Below, piece by piece: positions 33,146-42,085 of a stretch of DNA of 64,000 nt. Numbering within the stretch: the stretch's first letter is position 1; each line of letters starts with the position of its first letter. The stretch covers positions 3,350,501 to 3,414,500 of the forward strand of contig NZ_CP107970.1 in assembly GCF_036090055.1 (NCBI RefSeq). The letters are read 5' to 3'. The stretch comes from Nocardioides sp. NBC_00368. Its GTDB lineage: Bacteria; Actinomycetota; Actinomycetes; Propionibacteriales; Nocardioidaceae. The position numbers and the translations under genes were made by a program. The notes under the pieces were generated by a model. That model saw nothing but the letters and a program-made list of their open reading frames with translations. It did no database searches and was not told the DNA's origin.

Positions 33146-33936
33146 GCCAGATACTCCGCATCCCGTACGTCGGTGATGAACATGTGGCCGGGCGCGTGGG
33201 TGAGCGCGAACGGCGGGCGCGAGGCCATGATCGCCGCCTGCGGCGTGACTCCGCAGGCCCAGAAGACCGGCACCTCGCCGTTCCGCACCTCGGGCGGGTC
33301 GCCGAACTCGGGAGCGGCCAGGTCGGCGATGCCGAGCGAGGCCGGGTCACCGACGTGCACGGGCGCACCGTGCACCGCCGGGTAGCGCCCGGAGATGCGT
33401 ACGGCATCGGCGACCCGGTCGGCCGGGATCGGGCGCATCGAGACCACCATGTCGCCGCGCAGACGTCCGGCCGGCGCGCACGCCCGCGAGGTGCGGTACA
33501 TCGGCACGTTGCGGCCGAGCTCCTGGTGACGGATCGGGATCCCGGCGTCGGCCAGGCCCGCCTCGAAGGTGAAGCTGCAGCCGATCAGGAACGAGACCAG
33601 GTCGGGGTGCTCCTCCCAGGCAGCGCCCGCATCGGTGACCTCCTCGGTCAGCTCGCCATCCCGCCAGATCCGGTACGCCGGGATGTCGGTGCGCAGGTCG
33701 GAGCCGGGCGCCAGGGACGACTCGTAGGCGCCCGGGTCGAGCACCTCGAGCACCGGACACGGCTTCGGGTTGCGCTGCGCGAAGAGCAGCACCTCGAAGG
33801 CCCAGTCGGCCGGCACGGAGATGAGGTTCGCCTGCACCAGGCCGTGGGCGACTCCGCTCGTGGGCGCGACCTCGCCCGCCCGGTAGGAGGCGCGCGCGGC
33901 GCGGGCCTCCTTCAGCTGGGTGGCGCTGGCGGTCAT
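33142..33936 (-). CDS. YcsI/DUF1445 family putative hydro-lyase
   Basis: 264 aa, cytoplasmic. Family motifs: GVAHGLVQANLISVPADWAFEVLLFAQRNPKPCPVLEV, DLVSFLIGCSFTFEAGL, RNVPMYRT, MVVSMRPIP, HGAPVHVGDP, EVPVFWACGVTPQAA, ITHAPGHMFITD-like ending. Homologues include B. subtilis YcsI and mammalian D-glutamate cyclase. D-glutamate cyclase makes or hydrolyses 5-oxo-D-proline, which fits placement between pxpA and pxpBC. Overlaps both neighbours by 4 bases. Confidence 0.9.
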   Translation of the reverse strand: MTASATQLKEARAARASYRAGEVAPTSGVAHGLVQANLISVPADWAFEVLLFAQRNPKPCPVLEVLDPGAYESSLAPGSDLRTDIPAYRIWRDGELTEEVTDAGAAWEEHPDLVSFLIGCSFTFEAGLADAGIPIRHQELGRNVPMYRTSRACAPAGRLRGDMVVSMRPIPADRVADAVRISGRYPAVHGAPVHVGDPASLGIADLAAPEFGDPPEVRNGEVPVFWACGVTPQAAIMASRPPFALTHAPGHMFITDVRDAEYLA

Positions 33937-34721
33937 GCAGACGCTCCGGCGAAGGGAGCGATGACCATGCCCTCGGCCTCGAACAGCTCCCGGATGGCCG
34001 CGGCCATCCGGATCGCCCCGTCACTGTCGCCGTGCACGCAGATCGAGTCGGCGCGTACGGCCACGTCGGTGCCGTCGATCGCCTCGATGACACCTTCGCG
34101 CGCGAGCCGCAGCATGCGGGCGGCGACCGCTTCGGCGTCGTGCAGGACCGCGCCCGGCTCGGCGCGCGAGACCAGCTCGCCGCCCGGCGTGTAGGCGCGG
34201 TCGGCGAAGGCCTCGGCGGCCGTCACGAGCCCGGCCTTCTCGGCCACGTCGAGGACGACACCGCCGGCGAGCCCCAGCAGCACGAGGGACGGGTCGATCG
34301 CCTTGACCGCGGCCACCACGCTGCGCGCCTGCCGCTCGTCGCGGGCGATCGTGTTGTAGAGCGCGCCGTGCGGCTTCACGTAGCGGACCGCGCCGCCGAC
34401 CGCCGTGGTCAGGCTGATCAGGGCGCCGAGCTGGTACTCCACGTGCGCCTGCAGCGTCGCGGACTCGATGTCCATGGCGCGACGCCCGAAGCCCTCATAG
34501 TCGCGATATGCCGGGTGCGCGCCGATGGTGACGCCCTTGGCGACGGCATCGGCCAGCGTCGCACGGATCCCTTCGGGGGTGCCCGCGTGGAACCCGCAGG
34601 CGACGTTGGCGCTCGAGACGATCCCGAGCATGGCCGCATCGTCGGCGACCACCCGGTCGGGGGCGTTCTCGCCGAGGTCGGAGTTCAGGTCGATGGTTGC
34701 CTTGTTGTTCACGGTGCTCAC
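33933..34721 (-). CDS. pxpA: 5-oxoprolinase subunit A (LamB/YcsF family)
   Basis: 262 aa from GTG 34721, chosen because it overlaps the transporter stop as GTGA and gives VSTVNNKATIDLNSDLGE. Conserved family blocks: DLNSDLGE, SANVACGFHAGTPEG, GAHPAYRDYEGFGRR, VRYVKPHGALYN, EAFADRAYTPGGELVSR, ICVHGDSDGAI. With PxpB/PxpC it hydrolyses 5-oxoproline to glutamate using ATP. Length agrees with the family (about 250 aa). Confidence 0.94.
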   Translation of the reverse strand: MSTVNNKATIDLNSDLGENAPDRVVADDAAMLGIVSSANVACGFHAGTPEGIRATLADAVAKGVTIGAHPAYRDYEGFGRRAMDIESATLQAHVEYQLGALISLTTAVGGAVRYVKPHGALYNTIARDERQARSVVAAVKAIDPSLVLLGLAGGVVLDVAEKAGLVTAAEAFADRAYTPGGELVSRAEPGAVLHDAEAVAARMLRLAREGVIEAIDGTDVAVRADSICVHGDSDGAIRMAAAIRELFEAEGMVIAPFAGASA

Positions 34722-35974
34722 GCTCCAATGCCGATGAAGGCGAAGATCGGGCCGATCGAGACGATGCCCATGTACCAGCTGAGCAGGGTCGCGAGCGTCC
34801 CCAGGGCCAGCAGCCACACCGGGTAGCGGTAGCCGTGCAGGACGTCGCGCTGACGGAACCAGCCGACGTACATGAAGATCGTCATGCCGATCGGGAGGAT
34901 CAGACCGTTGAAGCCGCCGACGAAGACCAGGATGGCCGCGGGCGCCGCACCGATCAGCAGGTAGAGGACGAGGGAGACCAGGATGAAGGCGACCGTCGCG
35001 ACCTGCAGCGGCCACCCCGATCCCAGCTTCTTGGAGAAGGTCGAGATGAAGGTGGCCGAGGTGTACGCGGCGCCGATGACCGACGTGATCGCCGCGGCCC
35101 AGAAGATCGCACCGAAGATACGGATGCCCGCGTCGCCGAGCACGGCGCCGAAGGCCTGACCGGCCGGGTTGGCCGCCTGGCTCGAGAAGTCGAGGGTGAC
35201 ACCGGAGGCCACGACGCCGAGGATCGCCAGGAAGAGTACGTAGCGCATGATCCCGGTGACGAGGATGCCGCTCATCGAGGCACGGTGGACGGCCGGCACG
35301 TGCTCGGCGCCGACCAGGCCGGAGTCGAGGTAGCGGTGGGCTCCCGCGTAGGTGATGTAGCCGCCGACGGTGCCGCCCACGATCGTGGTGATGGTCGCGA
35401 AGTTGAGGGTGTCGGGCGCGAAGGTCTGGCGCAGCGCGTCGCCGACAGGAGGCTGCGACGCGATCGCGACGAAGAGGGTGAGGCCGATCATCAGCAGGCC
35501 GAGTGCGAGCACGACCACGTCGACGACGCGGCCGGCCCGCTTGTACATGAAGATGCCGATCGCGAGCAGCGCCGAGAGCAGTCCGCCGACCTTCGGGTCG
35601 AGGCCCAGCAGCGCGTTCAGGCCCAGGCCGGCGCCGGCGATGTTGCCGATGTTGAACGCCAAGCCGCCGATCACGATCAGCGTCGCGAGCACGTGTCCCG
35701 AGAACGGCACCGCCTCGTTGGCCAGGTCCCCGGCCCGCTTGCCCGAGACGGTGATCAGGCGCCACACGTTCATCTGCAGCGCGAAGTCGATCAGGATCGA
35801 GGCCAGGATCGCGAACGCGAACGCCGCACCGAGCTGGGCGGTGAACGTCGCGGTCTGGGTGATGAAACCGGGGCCGATGGCCGAGGTGGCCATCAGGAAG
35901 ATGGCGCCGAGGATCGGTCCTCGGCGGGAGCGGGCGAAGCTCTTCGCACGCTCGGCGCTGGTCGTGTCAGTCAT
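34718..35974 (-). CDS. NRAMP-family transporter (YcsG-like)
   Basis: 418 aa from MTDTTSAERAKSFAR (ATG 35974, AGGAGT upstream). About eleven hydrophobic helices, starting with a helix containing ATSAIGPGFITQTA, related to the DPGN metal-binding helix of NRAMP proteins but without that exact motif. B. subtilis YcsG, an NRAMP relative, sits in the equivalent ycsF-ycsG-ycsI-kipIA operon. Loss of the canonical metal motif together with this context suggests uptake of 5-oxoproline or a related compound rather than Mn2+; that is inference. First gene of the operon. Confidence 0.88.
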   Translation of the reverse strand: MTDTTSAERAKSFARSRRGPILGAIFLMATSAIGPGFITQTATFTAQLGAAFAFAILASILIDFALQMNVWRLITVSGKRAGDLANEAVPFSGHVLATLIVIGGLAFNIGNIAGAGLGLNALLGLDPKVGGLLSALLAIGIFMYKRAGRVVDVVVLALGLLMIGLTLFVAIASQPPVGDALRQTFAPDTLNFATITTIVGGTVGGYITYAGAHRYLDSGLVGAEHVPAVHRASMSGILVTGIMRYVLFLAILGVVASGVTLDFSSQAANPAGQAFGAVLGDAGIRIFGAIFWAAAITSVIGAAYTSATFISTFSKKLGSGWPLQVATVAFILVSLVLYLLIGAAPAAILVFVGGFNGLILPIGMTIFMYVGWFRQRDVLHGYRYPVWLLALGTLATLLSWYMGIVSIGPIFAFIGIGA

Positions 35975-36024
35975 GGGGGACTCCTGCCATCTGCGGGCCA
36001 TGTGGTCGGGGCCACATTCTTTGT

Positions 36025-36056
36025 GTAGTACAGGATGACATCGATTGTTCAACAAT
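36025..36056 (-). promoter_or_regulatory. Candidate promoter and GntR operator of the 5-oxoproline operon
   Basis: A perfect 13-bp palindrome ATTGTTCAACAAT (36044-36056) lies in the divergent gap between the transporter and the GntR regulator. On the minus strand its TTGAAC (36047-36052) could be a -35 box followed after 16 bases by TACTAC (36025-36030) as -10, about 50 bases before the transporter start. A repressor bound at the palindrome would cover the -35 element. Confidence 0.5.
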
Positions 36057-36121
36057 GATAGTCGGGTCCGTTAAAATCGTGTTTCGATTGTCCGCGGATG
36101 CGACTCCCCTAGGATGCGGTC

Positions 36122-36763
36122 ATGCCCGATGTCGAGGACACCCTGACGAACGCCCTGCGCCGGCGGATCATCGACGGCGAGTTCGCGCCCGGCACCCGGC
36201 TGTCGGAGATCTCCCTCGCCGAGAAGCTCGGCGTCTCGCGCAACACGCTCCGCGAGGCGTTCCGGGTGCTCGCGGAGCAGGGGCTCATCGAGCACATCCC
36301 CCACCGCGGGGTCTCGGTCGCCTCCCCCGGCGTGGCGGACGTCGTCGACATCTACCGCGCGCGCCGCTACGTCGAGCCGGCCGCCCTGGCCGCGGGCTCC
36401 CCGCTGCACCCGGCGGTGGCCGCGATGCGAGAGGCCGTGGAACTGGGCGAGACCAGCCTCGAAGCACGCGACTGGCGCACCGTCGGCACCGCCAACATGG
36501 CGTTCCACGACGCCATCGTCGCCCTCGCCGACAGCCCGCGTCTGGAGCGGCTCTTCCGCGACATCGCCGCCGAGCTGCGGCTCGCGTTCCTCGAGATCGA
36601 CAACCCCGAGGCCCTGCACGCGCCGTTCGTGACACGCAACCGCTCCCTGCTCGAGACCTTCCTCGAGCAGGGAGGACCTGCGGCCGCTGAGGAGCTGCGC
36701 GACTACCTCATCCTCTCCGAGCAGACCGTGCTCGGAGCGTTCACGCGACTGCGCCGCGGCTAG
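36122..36763 (+). CDS. GntR-family regulator (FCD subfamily)
   Basis: 213 aa. N-terminal winged helix typical of GntR (LTNALRRRIIDGEFAPGTRLSEISLAEKLGVSRNTLREAFRVLAEQGLIEHIPHRGVSV). C-terminal FCD all-helical ligand domain with metal/ligand-type residues (NMAFHDAIVALADSPRLERLF). Divergent from the 5-oxoproline operon, and the 13-bp palindrome in the 147-bp gap is a plausible binding site. It stands where B. subtilis has the IclR-type KipR, so regulation of oxoproline use has been taken over by a different family here. Confidence 0.92.
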   Translation: MPDVEDTLTNALRRRIIDGEFAPGTRLSEISLAEKLGVSRNTLREAFRVLAEQGLIEHIPHRGVSVASPGVADVVDIYRARRYVEPAALAAGSPLHPAVAAMREAVELGETSLEARDWRTVGTANMAFHDAIVALADSPRLERLFRDIAAELRLAFLEIDNPEALHAPFVTRNRSLLETFLEQGGPAAAEELRDYLILSEQTVLGAFTRLRRG

Positions 36764-36793
36764 GCGATAGACGCTCGACGACCTCCGGTGAGG

Positions 36794-37066
36794 TCAGGCG
36801 CTCTTGAGGTGCCGGAGTCGGGCCACCGCATCGGCACCAACCCGGCGGTGCGGCCCTTCGGGAAGGGTCTCGAGATGGCCCTCCAGCGCATCGACGACTG
36901 CCACAGAGACGGTCTCCGGGGCCCGCTCGATCAGTTCGATCAAGGACGTCAGGTATTCACCAGCGTCGATATCGTCCGCGATGACCTCGAGCACATCAGC
37001 GGGGATGGACGGCAGTGCCTCCATCAGCACGCCATAGGCGAAGTCCTCGACGTTCATGACAACCAT
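36794..37066 (-). CDS. Small acidic helical protein, candidate immunity to the adjacent toxin-like ORF
   Basis: 90 aa from the ATG at 37066 (MVVMNVEDFAYG), favoured because GAGGG lies 5 bases upstream; ATG 37057 is an alternative. All helical and acidic in its first half (ALPSIPADVLEVIADDIDAGEYLTSLIELIE). No family recognised. It begins one base after the stop of the toxin-like ORF, the usual toxin-then-immunity order. Confidence 0.6.
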   Translation of the reverse strand: MVVMNVEDFAYGVLMEALPSIPADVLEVIADDIDAGEYLTSLIELIERAPETVSVAVVDALEGHLETLPEGPHRRVGADAVARLRHLKSA

Positions 37067-37067
37067 G

Positions 37068-37421
37068 CTAGCCCTCACTGTCCACGGGGTAGGCGTTCCA
37101 GATCTCGGGTGGCTCCATATCGTCCCGCACCTGCACGCGGACGAGCTGACCGTCGACGACCCGCTCGAAGCGAATCTTGTCGCCGAGACGCGTCGGCGGA
37201 CGGTCGGGGTCTGCGAGTGCGAGGTCTACCGCAGCGATGATCTGAACTGCGCTCCAGTCAGCGGGAAACTTCGACTTCCTGGGCCACTCCCGTTCGGACT
37301 CGGACGTGGCTTGGTGCCGCTCGAGGATGTGTGCGCTCATCCACGCTGAGATATGTGGGCGCTCCGACGGACGGAACGGCACAGTCGTGCCGTCCGCCAT
37401 CGCCGGGTAGCTCCATCTCAC
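37068..37421 (-). CDS. Toxin-domain-like ORF (EndoU/BECR-type ribonuclease candidate), no leader
   Basis: 117 aa from GTG 37421 (an ATG at 37400 is possible); an in-frame stop at 37470-37472 rules out a longer N-terminus. The sequence SAHILERHQ...WPRKSKFPADWSAVQIIAAVDLALADP...IRFERVVDGQLVRVQVRDD...IWNAYPV resembles C-terminal domains of contact-dependent toxins of the EndoU/barnase-like ribonuclease group (HIxxRH, KSxFPxxWS, strand-rich end). It is detached from any secretion domain, so it is either an orphan toxin tip kept after recombination or a small protein of another role. The recognition is by eye only. Confidence 0.5.
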   Translation of the reverse strand: MRWSYPAMADGTTVPFRPSERPHISAWMSAHILERHQATSESEREWPRKSKFPADWSAVQIIAAVDLALADPDRPPTRLGDKIRFERVVDGQLVRVQVRDDMEPPEIWNAYPVDSEG

Positions 37422-37524
37422 GCACAGGAACGGTAGTCCGGACCACCGACATTCTCGGTCGCCCCGAGTTCAGTCGCGGTAAGCCGGTCATGCCGGCGTA
37501 CGGGCGTCTCCACCTTCCCCCTCC

Positions 37525-37896
37525 TCACACGGAAGCAAGTGCTCGCAGCCGCGCGTCGCGCGGCCAGGCACCGGCCCAGACGAGGACGGCGGTGGCGATG
37601 GCGAAGACGGTGTTGAAGGCGGGCTGCCCGAAGACCAGGTTCACGGTGACCGCGCCGCCGAGGTAGGCGGTGATCAGGACCGTTCCCATGGCCCGGGTGG
37701 CCGGCACGTGGTACGCGACCAGCGACAGGCCGAGAACGACGCCACAGACCACCGGGAACCAGCCCGGCGCGCCGATCTTGTCGTTGAAGTCCATGACCGG
37801 CTCGACCCGCAGCAGGTGCGTCACGATGTCGAAGCCGAGGAACAGGGTGACCAGGACGGTGATGACCCAGCCGGCTCGTTGTGCGTTGGTGCTCAT
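37525..37896 (-). CDS. DoxX-like small membrane protein
   Basis: 123 aa, ATG with GAGGAGA upstream. Four hydrophobic helices (GWVITVLVTLFLGFDIVTHLL, PGWFPVVCGVVLGLSLVAY, MGTVLITAYLGGAVTVNLVF, FNTVFAIATAVLVWAGAW) with the polar FDIVTHLLRVEPV and GGAVTVNL motifs of DoxX-like proteins. Function unknown. A 93-bp gap separates it from uracil-DNA glycosylase, and a ~100-bp gap (37422-37524) with nothing recognisable separates it from the toxin-like ORF. Confidence 0.8.
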   Translation of the reverse strand: MSTNAQRAGWVITVLVTLFLGFDIVTHLLRVEPVMDFNDKIGAPGWFPVVCGVVLGLSLVAYHVPATRAMGTVLITAYLGGAVTVNLVFGQPAFNTVFAIATAVLVWAGAWPRDARLRALASV

Positions 37897-37989
37897 CTCG
37901 ATCTCCTCGGAGGTGGGTGGTGATGCTCTTACCCATCCGTCGAGCGTGCACCGGCGATCTCGACATCGCCTCTCGCTATTTCTCTGCGG

Positions 37990-38631
37990 TCATTTCTTCA
38001 GGGCCGCGGCGGCGACCTTCAGATCGGCGACCAGGCCGTCGTACGTCGCCTGCCGCTCGTCCTCCGCCCGAAGAACGGCGGAGGGGTGGGGGGTCGCCAG
38101 GACCCAGGGGTCGAGGGTCGCCGACGCGATGGCCTCGGGCCACTCGAGGAGGTGGCCGCGGGCCTCACCGACGCGGAATGAGGAGCCGAACAGTGCCTTG
38201 CCGGCGGTGCCGCCGAGCAGGACGACGCCGGTGGGACGTACCAGAGCCAGCTCGGCGGCCAGCCACGGAGCGCAGGCGCCGACCTGCTTGCTGGTGGGCG
38301 ACTGATGGATGCGGCGCTTGCCCGAGAGGCGGTGGCGGAAGTGCTTGACCACGTTCGTCGTGTACGCCGCCTCCGGATCGATCCCGGCATCAGCGAGCGC
38401 CTCGTGGAGGATGCCGCCGGCGGGGCCTACGAACGGCTCGCCCTCGCGGTCCTCCCGGTCACCCGGCTGCTCACCGAGGAGCATCAACGGAGCCGGCGTG
38501 GGCCCCTGGCCCATCACGCCCTGGGTGGTGTCGCGGTAGAGCTCGCAGCCACGGCACTTCTGCACGGCGCTGCGCAGGTCGGACAGCGTCGGTGACTCCG
38601 GCACCCACTCTGCAGCGCTCACGAGACTCAC
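37990..38631 (-). CDS. udgX: UdgX-type uracil-DNA glycosylase (covalent uracil-DNA binder)
   Basis: 213 aa from GTG 38631, which overlaps the DUF3140 stop (GTGA); a GTG at 38622 is possible. Family-4-like Fe-S uracil-DNA glycosylase: CRGCELYRD (Cys26, Cys29), GEQPGDREDREGEPFVGPAGG, TTNVVKHFRH, CAPWL, and PHPSAVLR. The insertion KRRIH (residues 105-109) is the UdgX hallmark. With this start its His falls at 109, the residue that in M. smegmatis UdgX bonds covalently to the abasic site after uracil removal. Only three Cys fit cluster ligands; the fourth position reads His (VKHF), which I recall as the UdgX pattern. Confidence 0.92.
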   Translation of the reverse strand: MSLVSAAEWVPESPTLSDLRSAVQKCRGCELYRDTTQGVMGQGPTPAPLMLLGEQPGDREDREGEPFVGPAGGILHEALADAGIDPEAAYTTNVVKHFRHRLSGKRRIHQSPTSKQVGACAPWLAAELALVRPTGVVLLGGTAGKALFGSSFRVGEARGHLLEWPEAIASATLDPWVLATPHPSAVLRAEDERQATYDGLVADLKVAAAALKK

Positions 38632-38969
38632 GAGCTCAGCGGGTCGTGGCCGACGTTCATCAGCCGGCGCCGCCAGTGCGCGTCGCCCGCGGTCGGCTCC
38701 CACTGGCCGGTGTCGCCACCGCGCAGGTCGGTGACCTTGTCGACCACCCGGTGCATCACGTCCACGTCGTCAGGGGTGAGATCGGAGCGGCGCTTGCCCA
38801 GGATGTCGGCCACCCGGTGACCGAGCGCACTGCCGGCCCGGTCCGGTTCGGTCTCGGTCGTCTCCCCCGCCCCCTGCACGGCGAGCCACTGCCGCAGGTC
38901 GCGCGAGGTCATGTTCACCGCACGGTGGAAGTTCTCCCAGAGCCTGTCGTCGACGATCGTCTCGGCCAT
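38628..38969 (-). CDS. DUF3140 family protein
   Basis: 113 aa, ATG with AAGGAGG upstream. MAETIVDDRLWENFHRAVNMTSRDLRQWL, then RRSDLTPDDVDVMHRVVDKVTDLRG and the C-terminal AHWRRRLMNVGHDPLSS match the short actinobacterial/proteobacterial DUF3140 family, whose members are predicted DNA-binding-like helical proteins of unknown function. The stop overlaps the udgX start, so the two are coupled; a DNA-repair link is inference only. Confidence 0.85.
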   Translation of the reverse strand: MAETIVDDRLWENFHRAVNMTSRDLRQWLAVQGAGETTETEPDRAGSALGHRVADILGKRRSDLTPDDVDVMHRVVDKVTDLRGGDTGQWEPTAGDAHWRRRLMNVGHDPLSS

Positions 38970-39040
38970 GTCGTGCCTCCTTCGAGCTTGTTCACCGTCC
39001 CGGTACCCTCCCGAGCGACTGTGAACTCCCGCAGGCGCCG

Positions 39041-39112
39041 CACTTTCCCGCCATGGCGGGAAAGTGGCCGTGCTTCCGCGTCGGTGAGCCAGCAGATCCC
39101 CGCCATGGCGGG
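39041..39112. repeat. Twin palindromes, core CCCGCCATGGCGGG
   Basis: The first copy (39041-39066) is a perfect 26-bp palindrome with half-site CACTTTCCCGCCA. The second (39099-39112) keeps the 14-bp core and a GGGAAAA right flank; the cores are 52 bp apart. They occupy the 161-bp gap between the conserved hypothetical gene (stop 39131) and the DUF3140 gene (start 38969), about 30-90 bp downstream of the former. Terminator, operator or mobile REP-like element are all possible. Confidence 0.85.
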
Positions 39113-39130
39113 AAAATGCCGCGCCTCGCG

Positions 39131-40162
39131 TCACCCCAGGAGAGCCTGGGCCTCCGGAGAGTCGTAGAAGCTCGACAGCCGACGACGGACCAGCTGCTCG
39201 AGGACACCGGCCTCGGCGAGCGCCTCGATGACCGGCGGCCCGAAACGGAGGGCCTCCTCGATCAGGTCGTCGCGGCCCAGGCCCCACTCCTCCAGGAGCC
39301 GGTCGAGGGTGAAGCTCCCGTAGGTGTCGAAGAAGAAGTCGACCCCCGTGTCGACCAGGGCCTGCAGATACTCGGAGTCCCGGATGTCGAGCCAGACCTG
39401 GTAGAGCCCGACGAAGAGCGCGACCAGCTGCTCGTCGTCGACCAGGTCGGCGATCTCGCGCACCGGACGGGTCGCCAGCGCGTCCCAGACCTCCAGCAGC
39501 GCGTCGTGCACCTCCTCGTCGGTCACCGAGCTGGCCGCGGTGTCGGACAGATAGCCGAGGAGCGCCCCGGCTCCCCGCTCGGCGAGCTCGCGGGCGCTCT
39601 GGTCGACGGCGGCGCCGACCGGCGTACCCTTCACCGTGTCCGCCATCCGGCCCGCAACACGCTCGGCGATCGAGAAGCCGAAGGAGCCGCCCGGAAGGTT
39701 GTCGGCGAGCCGACGACCGGTGTCAACGGCCCCCCGGGCCGTGCCGCGCACCAAGGTGCCGACGCCGGCCTGGATCCCGGAGTTCTCGGCCAGGCTGCGC
39801 AGGACCTGCTGGCGCAGCGTACGCATCTCGACGAGGGCGTCGACCAGCTCGGCGATCCGCGGCCGGCTGACCACCTTGCCCAGCTGGGTGTCGTTGGCGG
39901 GGTGCGCCCTCAGTCTCGTCGCGAGCGCACCGGCGACCTCCGGGATCGCGCCCGGGAGCCGGAAGGTGCTGACGTACTTCAGCGCGACCTCCTTGATCAG
40001 GTCGCGCGGCATCACCTGATCGAGCGTCAGCTCACTGGCAGCGCGCAGCGCGAAGTCGATCTCGCCGGTGACGAGATCGAGAAAACGTACGCCACGGATC
40101 GCCGCCATCTCGTGGGCGACATGGGCGTCGAGGAGTCGTCGAGCGAGGTCCGGCTCAGTCAT
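39131..40162 (-). CDS. Conserved hypothetical protein, mostly helical
   Basis: 343 aa from MTEPDLARRLLDAHVAHEM (ATG 40162; ATG 40171 adds MST). No signal peptide, no clear membrane helix, no motif I can name. Predicted helical throughout, with a long Gly-containing middle (TARGAVDTGRRLADNLPGG) and acidic C-terminus (DTGVDFFFDTYGSFTLDRLLEEWGLGRDDL). It may be an actinobacterial-specific protein. The palindrome at 40164-40178 lies across the start region and could control it. Confidence 0.75.
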   Translation of the reverse strand: MTEPDLARRLLDAHVAHEMAAIRGVRFLDLVTGEIDFALRAASELTLDQVMPRDLIKEVALKYVSTFRLPGAIPEVAGALATRLRAHPANDTQLGKVVSRPRIAELVDALVEMRTLRQQVLRSLAENSGIQAGVGTLVRGTARGAVDTGRRLADNLPGGSFGFSIAERVAGRMADTVKGTPVGAAVDQSARELAERGAGALLGYLSDTAASSVTDEEVHDALLEVWDALATRPVREIADLVDDEQLVALFVGLYQVWLDIRDSEYLQALVDTGVDFFFDTYGSFTLDRLLEEWGLGRDDLIEEALRFGPPVIEALAEAGVLEQLVRRRLSSFYDSPEAQALLG

Positions 40163-40163
40163 G

Positions 40164-40178
40164 GTGGACATTGTCCAC
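40164..40178. promoter_or_regulatory. Perfect 15-bp palindrome at a gene start
   Basis: GTGGACATTGTCCAC, 7-bp arms around a single T. It covers the first codons of the longer start (40171) of the hypothetical gene and lies 20 bp after the guaA stop. An operator is plausible if the shorter start at 40162 is used; a weak terminator hairpin is the alternative. Confidence 0.4.
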
Positions 40179-40198
40179 GGCCGAGACCGCTCGACGAC

Positions 40199-41773
<1,575 letters not shown>

Positions 41774-41880
41774 GCACGAATCCTAACGACGGGTCGCGCC
41801 ACGAGCCGAATCAGCCTTGCTCAGGCCCGACCTGCCTCCCGCGACTCAGGTCTCGACACGCGGCTCGCTTGAAAATGCAC

Positions 41881-41916
41881 CAGGGCCCGGCCGGGGAGGG
41901 AGGTGGCCGGGCCCTG
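41881..41916 (-). terminator. Perfect 12-bp stem-loop between the GMC oxidase and guaA genes
   Basis: CAGGGCCCGGCC (41881-41892) and its inverse (41905-41916) flank a purine-rich 12-base loop. It is about 170 bp past the stop of the GMC oxidase gene and about 110 bp before the guaA start. The likely role is to end the aldehyde dehydrogenase-oxidase transcript. No T-run. Confidence 0.7.
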
Positions 41917-42085
41917 ATTGCCCGAGGCATCACTGTCCCGGACTGAAGACCCGGCATGTATTAGGGAGGGAGCAATCCCGGGTCTGATCACTCCAACGAA
42001 CCCTCTTAACCACGGTTACGGGTCAACTAAAAACTTCCTGCCAGAAAGTTCGTGCGCTGCCGGTGTCATTACGGCAACAGTCTGG
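41917..42085. other. Non-coding stretch with a second hairpin
   Basis: This part of the 312-bp gap ahead of guaA has no plausible gene and is noticeably less GC-rich than its surroundings near 41990-42070 (for example ACTAAAAACTTCCTG). AGACCCGG (41947-41954) pairs perfectly with CCGGGTCT (41978-41985) around a 23-base loop rich in GGGAGGGAG. A small RNA or leader is possible; nothing matches a riboswitch I know. Confidence 0.35.

Noticed and set aside
41774..41880. Purine riboswitch ahead of guaA
   Set aside because: No three-way-junction pattern or conserved purine-aptamer bases are seen; only simple hairpins occur in the gap.
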